Shown: positions 17,678 to 26,500, numbered from the stretch's first letter. The stretch: DNA of 64,000 nucleotides from Candidatus Poribacteria bacterium (GCA_022823085.1 JAJDXV010000141.1:62001-126000), one strand, 5' to 3'. Notes: a model not told the origin generated them from the sequence alone. Numbers and translations: made by a program.

Positions 17678-18199
17678 CTAACGTCCGACTTCCCATGCCA
17701 GATGTTGCAACTCTGGTCCGATTAACTTTTCCCAGGCAAGTTGCACAGCTGCCGTTGATCCGGGAGTAGAGATAACCACTTTCCCGCGATAAACGCCTGC
17801 CGTTGCGCGCGATAGCATCGCCGCTGCACCGACCTGATCATAACTGAACATCCGAAAAAGTTCGCCGAACCCTGGCAACGTCTTTTCCAATTTGCGGTCG
17901 AGGATATCAAACGTCGTATCGCGGGGTGCGATCCCGGTGCCACCGTTGAATAGGATAACCTGTGCGTCGCTTTCCGCCATTTTATCTAACACTGCTGCGA
18001 CTTGGTCGGGTTCATCTTTTATGATTTGGTACGCAGCGACGCTATTGCCTTCTGCAGCGAGCTGCTCGCGCAGAAATACCGCGTTTTTGTCTGTTTCAGG
18101 CGTACGGGTGTCGCTCACGGTGACAATCGCCACGGCGACAGGTCCCTCTTCGGTTGCCATTTCTCTGTGTTGTTGTGTACTTGTAGATGTTGTTGACAT
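17678..18199 (-). CDS. moaB: Molybdenum cofactor biosynthesis protein B
   Basis: 173 residues, ATG with AAAGGA upstream. MoaB/Mog fold with the signature [13 protein letters not shown] (residues 83-95) and the C-terminal [19 protein letters not shown]. MoaB/MogA proteins adenylylate molybdopterin before metal insertion, in the cytoplasm. An N-terminal extension of about 18 Ser/Thr/Gln-rich residues is unusual. The molybdopterin oxidoreductase at 13035-14027 is a plausible client. Its 3' end faces the convergent CapK-like gene with a 15-bp gap. Confidence 0.9.
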   Translation of the reverse strand: MSTTSTSTQQHREMATEEGPVAVAIVTVSDTRTPETDKNAVFLREQLAAEGNSVAAYQIIKDEPDQVAAVLDKMAESDAQVILFNGGTGIAPRDTTFDILDRKLEKTLPGFGELFRMFSYDQVGAAAMLSRATAGVYRGKVVISTPGSTAAVQLAWEKLIGPELQHLAWEVGR

Positions 18200-18227
18200 T
18201 ATTATTATTCCTTTCGAGTGGTTAATA

Positions 18228-18274
18228 GTTGTCAGTTTTCAGTACGATTTTTTCTGCGAAAAAATCTTTCAGTT
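18228..18274. repeat. Short palindromic repeat, copy 1
   Basis: Core hairpin GATTTTTTC TGC GAAAAAATC with T6/A6 arms, flanked by GTCAGT and CTTTCAGT. Copies at 24253-24290 (inverted) and 52751-52793 have T5/A5 arms, so both arms changed together. Confidence 0.8.
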
Positions 18275-18307
18275 ATAGTAAAACTTAATGCCAATTCGGG
18301 GAAATCC

Positions 18308-19270
18308 TCAGAAAAGTGATATTTGCTCAGCAGAATTCTGATTTGAGATTGGAATAGGCTCCGCTGTTTTGGTAAAGGCACGTTCAACAATTTCCTTTGC
18401 ACCGTTGGTCGGATTGAGGCTATGACCTCCTAACGCAATCAGCGCGGCGTTCCCTTCCGGCGCATTGTCAAGGCAATTGGGGGCGAGTACAAAGAGCGGT
18501 AAGTTCATCTCAAGAGCCGTTTTTGCTGCATTAAAAGTTCCGCTCATTTTACCTCGCGCATCTTGTTCAGGCCCCGATTCAATGACAACAACTGCTTTAG
18601 AGAGTGCACACACAAGTTTGTTTCGTAACATTGCGTTGCGCGCAATCCATTTGGTATCTGGATCAAATTGTGAAACCGCGAGGACATCTCGATCCCAATT
18701 GAATTTTTTAAATGCGTTTTTCTGACGTAGTTGATTGATACCATTCGGAAGTACGAGTGTCGTTGTTCCTTCTGCCGCTAAGGCACCTAAATGCGCCTCT
18801 GAGTCAACACCTTTGGCGTATCCAGAGACAACATTGATCCCTTCACTTGCAAGATCACCAGCAAGTTTTCGCGCAATACGAATTCCTTTATCTGAGACGT
18901 TCCGTGCGCCAACAATTGCGACACTGTCTGACATAAGGCGTTTCTGCTGACCCTTAACGAACAGCATCGGCGAAATTTCAAGGAGTTGTGGCGGAAAATC
19001 GGGGTGCCCCGGATAGATAATATCAACCCCTTGGCTTTTAAGCTCGCTATATGCTTCAGAGACCTTTTCCCTATCTTCTGTACGAATTTTGCCATTAAGG
19101 ATTTTCGCTAATTCAGGGAATTGTGCGGAGAGTTCGGTTTGGCTCCGCGGCACCATTTCAGGATCGAGGTTTTCCACTTCAAGTATCTTGGCAATCGAAG
19201 CCAGCAGCTTGGGTCCTATACCTCGAGTTTTAAAGAGTCGGAGCCAGAAATAGTCTCTGTTAATTTTCAT
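18308..19270 (-). CDS. DprA/Smf-family Rossmann protein
   Basis: 320 residues; ATG with AAGGA nearby. An N-terminal helix-hairpin-like part (TRGIGPKLLASI, residues 15-26) precedes the DprA Rossmann fold, with VGARNVS (120-126) and SGYAKGVDSEAH (149-160), the classical nucleotide/DNA-binding signature, and SGTFNAAKTALEMNLPL later. The usual C-terminal winged-helix domain is not evident. Housekeeping DprA loads RecA on incoming single-stranded DNA. Here the gene is the last of an operon 49 bp behind a WD40-phosphoribosyltransferase fusion, which is not the housekeeping context and points to a specialised, perhaps nucleotide-sensing, role. Confidence 0.88.
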   Translation of the reverse strand: MKINRDYFWLRLFKTRGIGPKLLASIAKILEVENLDPEMVPRSQTELSAQFPELAKILNGKIRTEDREKVSEAYSELKSQGVDIIYPGHPDFPPQLLEISPMLFVKGQQKRLMSDSVAIVGARNVSDKGIRIARKLAGDLASEGINVVSGYAKGVDSEAHLGALAAEGTTTLVLPNGINQLRQKNAFKKFNWDRDVLAVSQFDPDTKWIARNAMLRNKLVCALSKAVVVIESGPEQDARGKMSGTFNAAKTALEMNLPLFVLAPNCLDNAPEGNAALIALGGHSLNPTNGAKEIVERAFTKTAEPIPISNQNSAEQISLF

Positions 19271-19319
19271 CTTTTCATCCTTGTTTGAGTGAGTATTGAT
19301 AACTCCAAAATTCTCAATT

Positions 19320-22300
19320 TCAATCTCTGCCTGTCCGGGTTCGAGTTAGGGTTAGAACAAGCACGTGTTGCACACTACCTTGTTCATAGAGCACTTTGGT
19401 GGCTTCTCTCAAAGTCGTTCCTGAGTCATAGAGGTCGTCAACTAACAAAACACATTGATCCTTCAAACCTTGAGATTCAACAACAAACGCCCCACGGAGT
19501 TGTTCGCGTTTGTTTTCTACGTCTGGAAGATTTTTGAGAGGTTCTGTCCGTTTTACCTTCATTAGATAGTCCGTTCGAACGGGCACGCTCAAAAGTTTCC
19601 CTATTTCTTGTGCGACTTCGGTAACAGGTTGAAAATCCCTATTTGTATCTGAAGGCGGAATAGGAATAACAGCAGCAATATAAGGAAGCACAAGATGTCC
19701 ATCAACCGCAAATTTTTCTTCAACGAATTTGGCAGTAATCTCTGCGATAAGTTGAATCTTACTCCTATCATGACGATATTTCAACTGAAAAACCAATTCG
19801 CCAAATTCCGTTCGTTCTGTGTCGTATCCGCCACCCGGTAAGGGGCGACTTGATACCGTATGAATATCCAAAGCCCACCCTGCTCGCCAATTTCCATGAA
19901 TTTCCCGTGGATTGATGCCCGGATCCTTGTAAAAAGAGGCTGGAACTTCCCACAGAAGCACTGTACCATCTTTACTTCCAGTAGCGATTGTTTTGCCATC
20001 AGAACTGTAAGCAAGACAAGAAATATCGCCGATACACTTTGTTATTGTTATTTTTTCTTTTCCAGTAGTGGTATCCCACAAATTTACTTCTTTATCATTC
20101 CAAGTAGCGATTGTGCTCCCATCTGGACTATACGCTAAATTAAATCCAATAGGTTTATGGACGAGTGTAACTTTGCGTTCTCCGGTGCTAGCGTTCCACA
20201 AATACACATTTTTTCGACTCTTGGTTGCGATTGTTTTTCCATCTGGACTATATGCAAAATCCTCAATGTAACAACCCAAATCGGAATTAATGTGTCTGAG
20301 AGTAGTTTTGTGTGTTCCAGTGGCACTATCCCATAAATGTACTTCGTGTCCGTAATTTTTCCATGTAGCCATTGTTTTTCCATCCGGGCTATATACCAAA
20401 TTCTCAATACCAAAATTGTATCCATGGTCAACTAAGGTAGTATCATCTACCAAGACAATCTTGCGTTCGCCAGTGACAACATCCGGCAACCATATACCCC
20501 TATCTTCTCCTACCGCGATTGTGCTCCCATCCGGGCTATATGCAAAGCTAATGAAACCGCCACCGCTATTTCTGTCATCGATTAAAGTGGTTTTGTATTC
20601 TCCAGTAGTAGCATCCCATAACCGGATAAACTGTCCGAAATGGTCAATATTTTCTATGCGTTGAGTCCCTTTTGTAATGAGAGTGCTGCCATCTGGGCTA
20701 ACTGCAAAACTTTCGACATTGTAAGCGTGTTCCTCAAGAGTCACTTTATGTTTTCCAGTGTTAACATCCCATAACCGGATAACACATCCATCGCCAATTC
20801 CCCGGGTGGCGCGAATATGTTGCCCCTCCTTCCCATGCATACCGTAAGTAATTATTGCGCTGCCGTCCGGACTATAGAAAAAAATATAGCATGGATGTTC
20901 GGAAATGGTTTCTTTGCGTTCCGTTGTACTTAGATCCCATAAAGATATCTCAGTGACATCATCTCGGAACTCTCCTTTGGGCCCGCTCCGAATGGCGATT
21001 GTTTTGTTATCTGAGCTATAGGCAATGCTGAAAACGCTGCGGACATGTTCTGTAAAAATTGCCTTGTGTTCTCCAGTGACCGCATCCCATAAATATACTA
21101 CCTTAGAGCTCTTGGAAGCGATAGTACTGCCATTCGAGCTATACTGAAATGAAATGAAATCGTCGGTAAGCGTGGTTTTGTGTTCAAGTGTAGCTTTTCG
21201 TTTTCCGATGACCACATCCCACAAATATATTAAAGTCCTATCATAACTCTCGATGGCAATTGTTTTGCCATCCGAAATGTACTCAAATCCGCCGGTGCCA
21301 TCAAGTTCGAAGGCTTTATGTTCCCCGGTAGTAATATCCCACAAACACACCATTGCGACAGGTTCATCATCAATACAAGCATATGGAATCCAGGCAGCGA
21401 TTGTTTTGCCATCTGGACTGTACTCTAACGAACTCGGATACTTTAAGCTTGGTATCTCAAGGTAATTGACATAAGTATCTGCAGCAGTATCTGCAGCGAA
21501 AGTGGTCTTGTGTTCTCCAGTAACCGCATCCCACAAACATATCTCCCGCTGATCCTCGGTGGCGATAGTGCCGCCATCTGGACTATATGCAAAACTTTCA
21601 CCCGTAAACGTAGCTTTGAGTTCTCCAGTGATAGCATCCCACAAATATATTGCTTGTCCTCCCTCAGTGGTGATTGTTTCACCACCTGGACTATATACAA
21701 TATTCAAAACATTCCAAACATCTCCGGCATGGGTGAGTGTCATTTTGTGTTCTCCGGTGACAGTGTCCCACAATCTCACCTTTTTATAACTTTTTATCAT
21801 GCTTTTTATCATGCTTGTACTTCCATCCGCTGCTTTACCTTCCTGATAAAGCGGAGTAAGGGGATCCTGATCCTCTACTTCTATCTCTTGATAACTGTTT
21901 ATAGCAATTATTTTCCCATCCGGACTATACACAAAACTTATTCCAGTAATGGTGGCTTTGAGTTCTCCAGTGATAGCATCCCACAAACATATCTCAGGAC
22001 AAGAAGACGATCGTATGGAGGCAATTGTGCTCGCGTCCGGACTATAAGCAACACTATGAAATGAAGTATCGTATAAACGTTCTGTAAATGTGGCTTTTTG
22101 TTCTCCGGTGTTCGCATTCCACAAGCACGCTTTTCCTTGGCTGTTTGTAATGATTGTGCTTCCATCTGGACTATATAGGAAATCAGTAACGTTGTTGTCG
22201 TGGTTGAGCACGACTTTTTGTTCTCCAGTGACCGTATCCCACAACCGTACTGTTTTGTCATCACTGCTACTGGCAATAAAGTGGCCATTAGGACTATACG

Positions 22301-22505
22301 CGAGCCGATCAACAGGACCAGAATGTCCCGTGAACAAATTAAGTTCTTCACCTGTCTCAGCATCGTAGATCCAAATTCCAATGGAACTTGCTACCGCCAG
22401 ACGACTGCTGTCTGGAGAATACCTTATATCATTTATATAGCCTTTTCCAAGTCGAGCTTTGGCACCTTGAGGCAATTTCCACTTAGTGTAATCTGGGGAG
22501 TTCAT
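19320..22505 (-). CDS. Giant WD40-repeat protein fused to a ComF-like phosphoribosyltransferase
   Basis: 1061 residues. Residues 1 to about 855 are WD40 units of the form SPDGxTIA...LWDxxTGE; I count eighteen blade ends, enough for two or more beta-propellers. Residues ~865-1061 are a type I phosphoribosyltransferase: VIPIPPSD near residue 955, KREQLRGAF near 1003, and the PRPP-binding loop VDDLYDSGTT at 1022-1031. This last part resembles ComF and related proteins. The propellers would sense or hold a partner and the C-terminal domain would handle a PRPP-linked nucleotide or base. It lies between a membrane-protein gene (131 bp upstream) and the dprA homologue (49 bp downstream). No signal peptide, so cytoplasmic. 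I know of no described protein with this architecture, but cannot search. Confidence 0.9.
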   Translation of the reverse strand: MNSPDYTKWKLPQGAKARLGKGYINDIRYSPDSSRLAVASSIGIWIYDAETGEELNLFTGHSGPVDRLAYSPNGHFIASSSDDKTVRLWDTVTGEQKVVLNHDNNVTDFLYSPDGSTIITNSQGKACLWNANTGEQKATFTERLYDTSFHSVAYSPDASTIASIRSSSCPEICLWDAITGELKATITGISFVYSPDGKIIAINSYQEIEVEDQDPLTPLYQEGKAADGSTSMIKSMIKSYKKVRLWDTVTGEHKMTLTHAGDVWNVLNIVYSPGGETITTEGGQAIYLWDAITGELKATFTGESFAYSPDGGTIATEDQREICLWDAVTGEHKTTFAADTAADTYVNYLEIPSLKYPSSLEYSPDGKTIAAWIPYACIDDEPVAMVCLWDITTGEHKAFELDGTGGFEYISDGKTIAIESYDRTLIYLWDVVIGKRKATLEHKTTLTDDFISFQYSSNGSTIASKSSKVVYLWDAVTGEHKAIFTEHVRSVFSIAYSSDNKTIAIRSGPKGEFRDDVTEISLWDLSTTERKETISEHPCYIFFYSPDGSAIITYGMHGKEGQHIRATRGIGDGCVIRLWDVNTGKHKVTLEEHAYNVESFAVSPDGSTLITKGTQRIENIDHFGQFIRLWDATTGEYKTTLIDDRNSGGGFISFAYSPDGSTIAVGEDRGIWLPDVVTGERKIVLVDDTTLVDHGYNFGIENLVYSPDGKTMATWKNYGHEVHLWDSATGTHKTTLRHINSDLGCYIEDFAYSPDGKTIATKSRKNVYLWNASTGERKVTLVHKPIGFNLAYSPDGSTIATWNDKEVNLWDTTTGKEKITITKCIGDISCLAYSSDGKTIATGSKDGTVLLWEVPASFYKDPGINPREIHGNWRAGWALDIHTVSSRPLPGGGYDTERTEFGELVFQLKYRHDRSKIQLIAEITAKFVEEKFAVDGHLVLPYIAAVIPIPPSDTNRDFQPVTEVAQEIGKLLSVPVRTDYLMKVKRTEPLKNLPDVENKREQLRGAFVVESQGLKDQCVLLVDDLYDSGTTLREATKVLYEQGSVQHVLVLTLTRTRTGRD

Positions 22506-22636
22506 CTTTATGGATTAACCCTCCTCTCAACAGATTTTCGTTTAAGACTGGGATACAAACCAGAGTGCTGACTCGGCATCGGAAATAGGAAACAACTACA
22601 CATTGCGTATCCCAACAATTGCAATCTCATCTGAAA

Positions 22637-23113
22637 TTAGGTGTTTTCAACTTCGCTCTGATAGGGATCCAAGGTTTGCCATTTGTTTTTATACCAAACT
22701 TCAAAACGAATAACATCTTTCCAATGAAGGAACATGGATACGGTCTGGGTAGGCATATTGTGATAAATCCATATTGAACTATCCCATTTCTCAATATATT
22801 TTGGATCGAACAGTACGCCCTGAAAATTAAACCGAGTATGGCTTTCCCGAAAAATTCTTGCTCTCTTCACAGTTTTTGTAGGTTTGTCAATATCAATGTC
22901 AGGGATAATAGTACATGGTAAATTGTACTCTACAGCTGCTTCATTTTGCTGTCCAAGGTTGTAATAGCATCTCCCTTCAACCGGTGAACCGCGGCGGATT
23001 CGTTTTGACCATTGGTGAGCTTTCCAAGCTATGCAAGCCAATAGAAAAGATATAAGAAAGGGGCCTAAATTACCAACAATGTTCCTGATTAGTTCAAATG
23101 TGTCAATTTTCAT
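22637..23113 (-). CDS. Unknown membrane-anchored protein in the WD40-PRTase/DprA operon
   Basis: 158 residues. One N-terminal membrane segment (VGNLGPFLISFLLACIAW, residues 13-30) followed by a basic stretch KRIRRG and a soluble part with many aromatic residues that I cannot assign. By the positive-inside rule the basic stretch favours a cytoplasmic C-terminal domain. Its ATG overlaps the stop of the FRG-like gene (ATGA), so the two are translationally coupled. It may anchor the operon's products at the membrane; this is inference from position only. Confidence 0.7.
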   Translation of the reverse strand: MKIDTFELIRNIVGNLGPFLISFLLACIAWKAHQWSKRIRRGSPVEGRCYYNLGQQNEAAVEYNLPCTIIPDIDIDKPTKTVKRARIFRESHTRFNFQGVLFDPKYIEKWDSSIWIYHNMPTQTVSMFLHWKDVIRFEVWYKNKWQTLDPYQSEVENT

Positions 23114-23268
23114 AGTTTTACCTTTGGTAAGCGGTGATAGACAGCAATTTGTATTTTGTACTCTGCATTTGAAACCCCTCGAAACAAATATAGTCCAGGT
23201 TCAAATTGTTCCGCCCACTCCATGAAGCTGCGCAGTATTTTGACACGACGCGATTCTTTTTTCGCCAT
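23110..23268 (-). CDS. Truncated FRG-domain protein, first gene of the operon
   Basis: 52 residues, ATG at 23268 with AAGGAAA about 12 bases upstream. The sequence LYLFRGVSNAEYKIQIAVYHRL (residues 26-47 in part) matches the start of the FRG domain, whose hallmark is F/Y-R-G followed by Y-x-I/L and an R-R/HRL motif. Normal FRG proteins go on for 150-200 residues more; here a stop follows five residues later. The stop overlaps the next start as ATGA. It is either a fragment of a once longer gene or a minimal coupled leader peptide. FRG domains are found in many bacterial conflict and toxin loci. Confidence 0.55.
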   Translation of the reverse strand: MAKKESRRVKILRSFMEWAEQFEPGLYLFRGVSNAEYKIQIAVYHRLPKVKL

Positions 23269-23447
23269 TTATACTCTATTTTCCTTGTTGTGAAGTAAAT
23301 TTGCCGTGTTTTATGATATACTAAAGTTTGGACAATTTATATCGGTTGGACGTTGCGTTTTTCAACGTTTTTTATTTTTTTACGAGTTTTGAATGTGGAT
23401 ATAAGATCCGAGAAAGCATATTTAGGTTTCCCGCCACAGGCATCTTA

Positions 23448-23513
23448 ACATAGCACTCCGCTGGAGTGCAGCCGATTCCCAATGAATATGCTATAGACAT
23501 ATTGCTCTGTCAG
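23448..23513. repeat. GCACTCC-hairpin repeat element, short copy
   Basis: Perfect 17-nt hairpin GCACTCC GCT GGAGTGC at 23453-23469 preceded by ACATA, followed after about 20 bp by CTATAGACATATTGCTC. The same parts occur in the longer copy at 56012-56140. Confidence 0.7.
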
Positions 23514-23592
23514 TTTAGAGGTTTCTGTTCCTCTTTTTTGGTGCTTTTTTCACTATCGTGAAAATATGGGTTTCATGTTGTATCTTCAAGGC

Positions 23593-23820
23593 ACTTTAAT
23601 TTTTTTTGTACGCAAAATCTGCGGTTGTGAGTTTGTCCTAAAGGCACTTTATAGTGGATCCCGTAATTATTTACACACGTTTTGAAGAGACGGGCAATAA
23701 TGCACTTCGCATTTGGGTGAGTACACCGCAGAATTGCCCTACTACGAACGCTGCTCTGACAAGGAAGAAGTGTATAATTAATTCCAAAATCTACTTTAAT
23801 TTTTTTTGTACGCAAAAATC
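23593..23820. repeat. Direct repeats 200 bp apart
   Basis: ACTTTAATTTTTTTTGTACG followed by CAAAA(A)TC occurs at 23593-23619 and again at 23793-23820. The unit is about 27 bp and begins exactly 200 bp later in the second copy. Confidence 0.75.
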
Positions 23821-23842
23821 GAGGCAGTGCATCTGTCCTTAA

Positions 23843-23864
23843 AATGTTACACCTGTGTAACATT
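23843..23864. promoter_or_regulatory. 22-bp perfect palindrome, operator-like
   Basis: AATGTTACAC CT GTGTAACATT, ten-base perfect arms. A half-site GTGTAACATT recurs at about 23954-23963. Spacing and symmetry suit a dimeric DNA-binding protein, possibly controlling the operon that starts at 23268; no regulator is encoded beside it. Confidence 0.4.
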
Positions 23865-24252
23865 GGGTATGGATAGGGTATTGCGATAAACTTAGTCGTT
23901 GTAAGGGTTCAGAGGCGATTGTGTTATGGATTCGTATTTAAAAAAAGGCGAAAGGTGTAACATTTTCGATTTGCGTTTGCGGCGACTCTGCGTCGTTAGG
24001 CAAAAGGGTTTTCGTTTTAACAGCGTCTACGTTTTGTCCTCTTTTGTGTGGGTGAAGGGTTATTTTTACCTTTTTTCTTGATTAATATAATTAAATTAGT
24101 ATGTATATGATAACATATATGATGTAGAGATGCAAATTTATTTTTTATTTCCCCAAACGGGGGACAATTAACACCTTTAACACCTTGTGGCGGTTACCTT
24201 TCCTGCTACTGCGAAAAGGAACCTCTTTAACTGAAAGCGCAGCGTACTGAGC

Positions 24253-24290
24253 ACTGAAAGATTTTTCGCAGAAAAATCGTACTGACAACT
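24253..24290. repeat. Short palindromic repeat, copy 2 (inverted orientation)
   Basis: CTGAAAGATTTTTCGCAGAA then AAATCGTACTGACAACT: the reverse complement of the copies at 18228 and 52751, with T5/A5 arms. It lies five bases after the stop of the double-vWA gene. Confidence 0.8.
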
Positions 24291-24295
24291 GATAA

Positions 24296-26500
24296 CTACT
24301 GATTCGGATAGGCTTTGTTTAGATGCTTCGGCATTGGGAAAAAGATGCCACCTGTCTGTTCCACGAGGGTTTTCTGAAAATCTGTTGCTCGAGGATGACC
24401 GATCACGTAGGCGCGGACACCTAATGACTGACACACGCTGAGGGCACGTTCCGGCGGATATTTTCCGGTCGTCGGTTCGTCTGTTAGGATTAACAGAAAT
24501 CGACTTGCAAATGGACTGAATTTCACTTTCGGAAGCCCTTCGACAATCGCGTCAATGAGGTGTTCATCGCCACCGAACGGGTCTTCCATATAACTTTTCA
24601 ACATCGATTCGTTCAACGGCATCTGCGTGACGACCGCACCGTTGATGACCTTGATGGCATCTTTCGCCTCCGCGAAACGGATGAGTCCGATCCGATACTT
24701 GATCGGCAGAATGTCTAATCGACCGATAAGGGTGCTTAATCCGAGCATGATGGCTTCAGACTTTCCACCCATACTCCGGCTGTAGTCGAGCATCACAACG
24801 ATGTCGACAACAGTGCCGAACCCTTTTTCAGGCGATGCCCCTGGCGTTCCACCGGCGTAGACGTTCAACCGATCTTTTTCGTTGCGGACGGTGTACATCC
24901 GATTGCCCCTACGGTCATTGATAAGCCATCTGTTACCGCGCTGTTGCGTCAAAGCAGTGAGATTCTCAGAGAGATTCCAACTTTCAGGATAGATACCGGC
25001 GTAAACGTTGAGTTTGTCACCCGCTTTACGGATTGTGTAGGTGTGATTGCTGGTGTAGTCGGTGATCACCCACAGATCGCCTTCTTCCTTTTCCCAGACT
25101 TTGGCATTATTAAACAGACTTCCACCCATGGATAGGGAGACACCGTTCCGTTTGAATTCGCGTTCCAATTTCTGTGCCGGTATGTCACCGTCTTCGAGTT
25201 CTACCTCGAATTGAGATGCCATGCTAAATAGCAATTGACCGCCGCTACGACGGATGTCGGTGACGATGTCGCGAAAGACTTTGATAAATGCGCTGTTGCC
25301 GGCGTGCGTGCTCGGCAGCGAGGTCGCCCCTCGGAAGTCTCCCGGAATCTGCTGCCACAACCCGCCTGTCGTTTCTGCTAACTGTTTCTGGAACTGTTCG
25401 GGGTAGCCGAGAACGTTAGTACGGATCTCCTGCAGTTGGTATTCCTTAATGACTTTCTCTCGTGTTTTTTCTATATCTTCTTTGGTAAAAGCGGTTGTTG
25501 CGGGTTCGTCTGTTACGAGGATGATAAACCTATCCGCGTCGGCATGAAAATCGATCCGATGTAGTGTGTCTAATAATGCGTCAAGTGCGCGTTCATTGCC
25601 GCTAAGCGTCACTTGTTGCATCCGTCTGCGCAGCATAGCAACATCTGGTAACAAGCTGCGAACTTCGAGGTTCTGTCCTTCGTGTCGGACACTGAATTCG
25701 GACATGCCGAGGTGATATTCGATATTAACGAGATCAAACGCGTCGGTGAGGCTATAGAGGTTTTCTGCGACCTCTTGGATATTATCGCGCATACTTGCAC
25801 TCGTATCTACGACAAAGACAACATTCACCTTGTCCAATTCGCGTGTGGCAATGATATGGCTGGCGATGTTTTCGAGGGCTTCTGCAAACGGGTTGGTGCT
25901 ATCTCCTTTACCAGTGCCCTCACCTTCGCCATCGCCATCGCCGTCACCGATAGGTCCGATTTCGGCAGCACCTGTTGAGTCGAGTTTGTGGAATCCGGTT
26001 TTGCCGTCACCTTTCACGCGTTGACGTACACTCTCGACACCTTCGCCTGCAGTGGCTTGAAAAGGGCTCGCTACTGATTCGTGGATTGGTGTGGTGCGAC
26101 TATTGAACGGACGCTGTGCATCTGTCATCACGTCTGGAAGCGTGGTCTCCGTATCCGATACAGATTTCGTCGCATTCTGTAGAAGTTCCACCTCCGATTG
26201 CTGGATAGTCTCATTGATTAAATTCGCCGAGGCATCCAAGTCCAAATATCGCTGATTCGATTCCGTGGACGGGTCCGTCTGTTGTGGCACCCGTAACCGT
26301 TTAGGCGGTGGTGGTTTAAGTCTACGCGGACGTTGCGGATCAGCCTTCGGGGATATCAAGTCCACTTCAATGACATCTGCGACCCCTGCGGGTCTTTGAA
26401 TATAAAACGAAAATGTAAAAGCAATAATAAGGCAGAGATGCACAACACCTGAGAAGAGGAGTGCGCGCATTGAACGGTGTCGTCTATAAGAACGGTTCAC
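24296..26500 (-). CDS. Membrane-anchored protein with two von Willebrand factor A domains
   Basis: 734 residues from GTG 26500 (GGAGAAAAACC upstream). N-terminal membrane segment at ~11-34, then a proline/arginine-rich stretch like TonB-type energy transducers, then a Gly-Asp-Glu run (residues 185-198). vWA domain 1 has the MIDAS DTSAS (Asp232) and domain 2 has DYSRS (Asp572); each ends with T-D-E-P and a G-x-P-x-x-F-Q-K-x-L-x-E/x-Q/T-T-G-G pattern, so the two halves are duplicated. Between them are two short repeats with W-x-I-x-D...YT-R..DKLNVYAG. It would sit in the cell envelope and bind ligands through metal. Function unknown. Confidence 0.85.
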   Translation of the reverse strand: MNRSYRRHRSMRALLFSGVVHLCLIIAFTFSFYIQRPAGVADVIEVDLISPKADPQRPRRLKPPPPKRLRVPQQTDPSTESNQRYLDLDASANLINETIQQSEVELLQNATKSVSDTETTLPDVMTDAQRPFNSRTTPIHESVASPFQATAGEGVESVRQRVKGDGKTGFHKLDSTGAAEIGPIGDGDGDGEGEGTGKGDSTNPFAEALENIASHIIATRELDKVNVVFVVDTSASMRDNIQEVAENLYSLTDAFDLVNIEYHLGMSEFSVRHEGQNLEVRSLLPDVAMLRRRMQQVTLSGNERALDALLDTLHRIDFHADADRFIILVTDEPATTAFTKEDIEKTREKVIKEYQLQEIRTNVLGYPEQFQKQLAETTGGLWQQIPGDFRGATSLPSTHAGNSAFIKVFRDIVTDIRRSGGQLLFSMASQFEVELEDGDIPAQKLEREFKRNGVSLSMGGSLFNNAKVWEKEEGDLWVITDYTSNHTYTIRKAGDKLNVYAGIYPESWNLSENLTALTQQRGNRWLINDRRGNRMYTVRNEKDRLNVYAGGTPGASPEKGFGTVVDIVVMLDYSRSMGGKSEAIMLGLSTLIGRLDILPIKYRIGLIRFAEAKDAIKVINGAVVTQMPLNESMLKSYMEDPFGGDEHLIDAIVEGLPKVKFSPFASRFLLILTDEPTTGKYPPERALSVCQSLGVRAYVIGHPRATDFQKTLVEQTGGIFFPMPKHLNKAYPNQ

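Larger units (their letters stand above)
23269..24295. other. Gene-free, AT-rich, repeat-bearing region
   Basis: About 1 kb with no convincing coding frame. It holds the likely promoter side of the FRG-WD40-DprA operon, a GCACTCC-type hairpin element, two direct repeats exactly 200 bp apart, a 22-bp perfect palindrome with an extra half-site, and at its right end a copy of the GATTTTTC palindromic repeat. T-runs are frequent. Confidence 0.7.

Noticed and set aside
19320-19345. tRNA-like GGTTCGAGTT string
   Set aside because: It codes for the C-terminus of the phosphoribosyltransferase and no acceptor stem or anticodon arm can be drawn.
19860-22571. Regularly repeated plus-strand frames and equally spaced repeats suggesting a CRISPR-like or repeat array
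   Set aside because: They are the antisense image of the WD40 units; repeats are diverged, protein-coding and have no spacers.
23573-23863. 96-codon minus-strand frame in the gene-free region
   Set aside because: No ribosome-binding site or domain; it is built largely from the 27-bp direct repeats.
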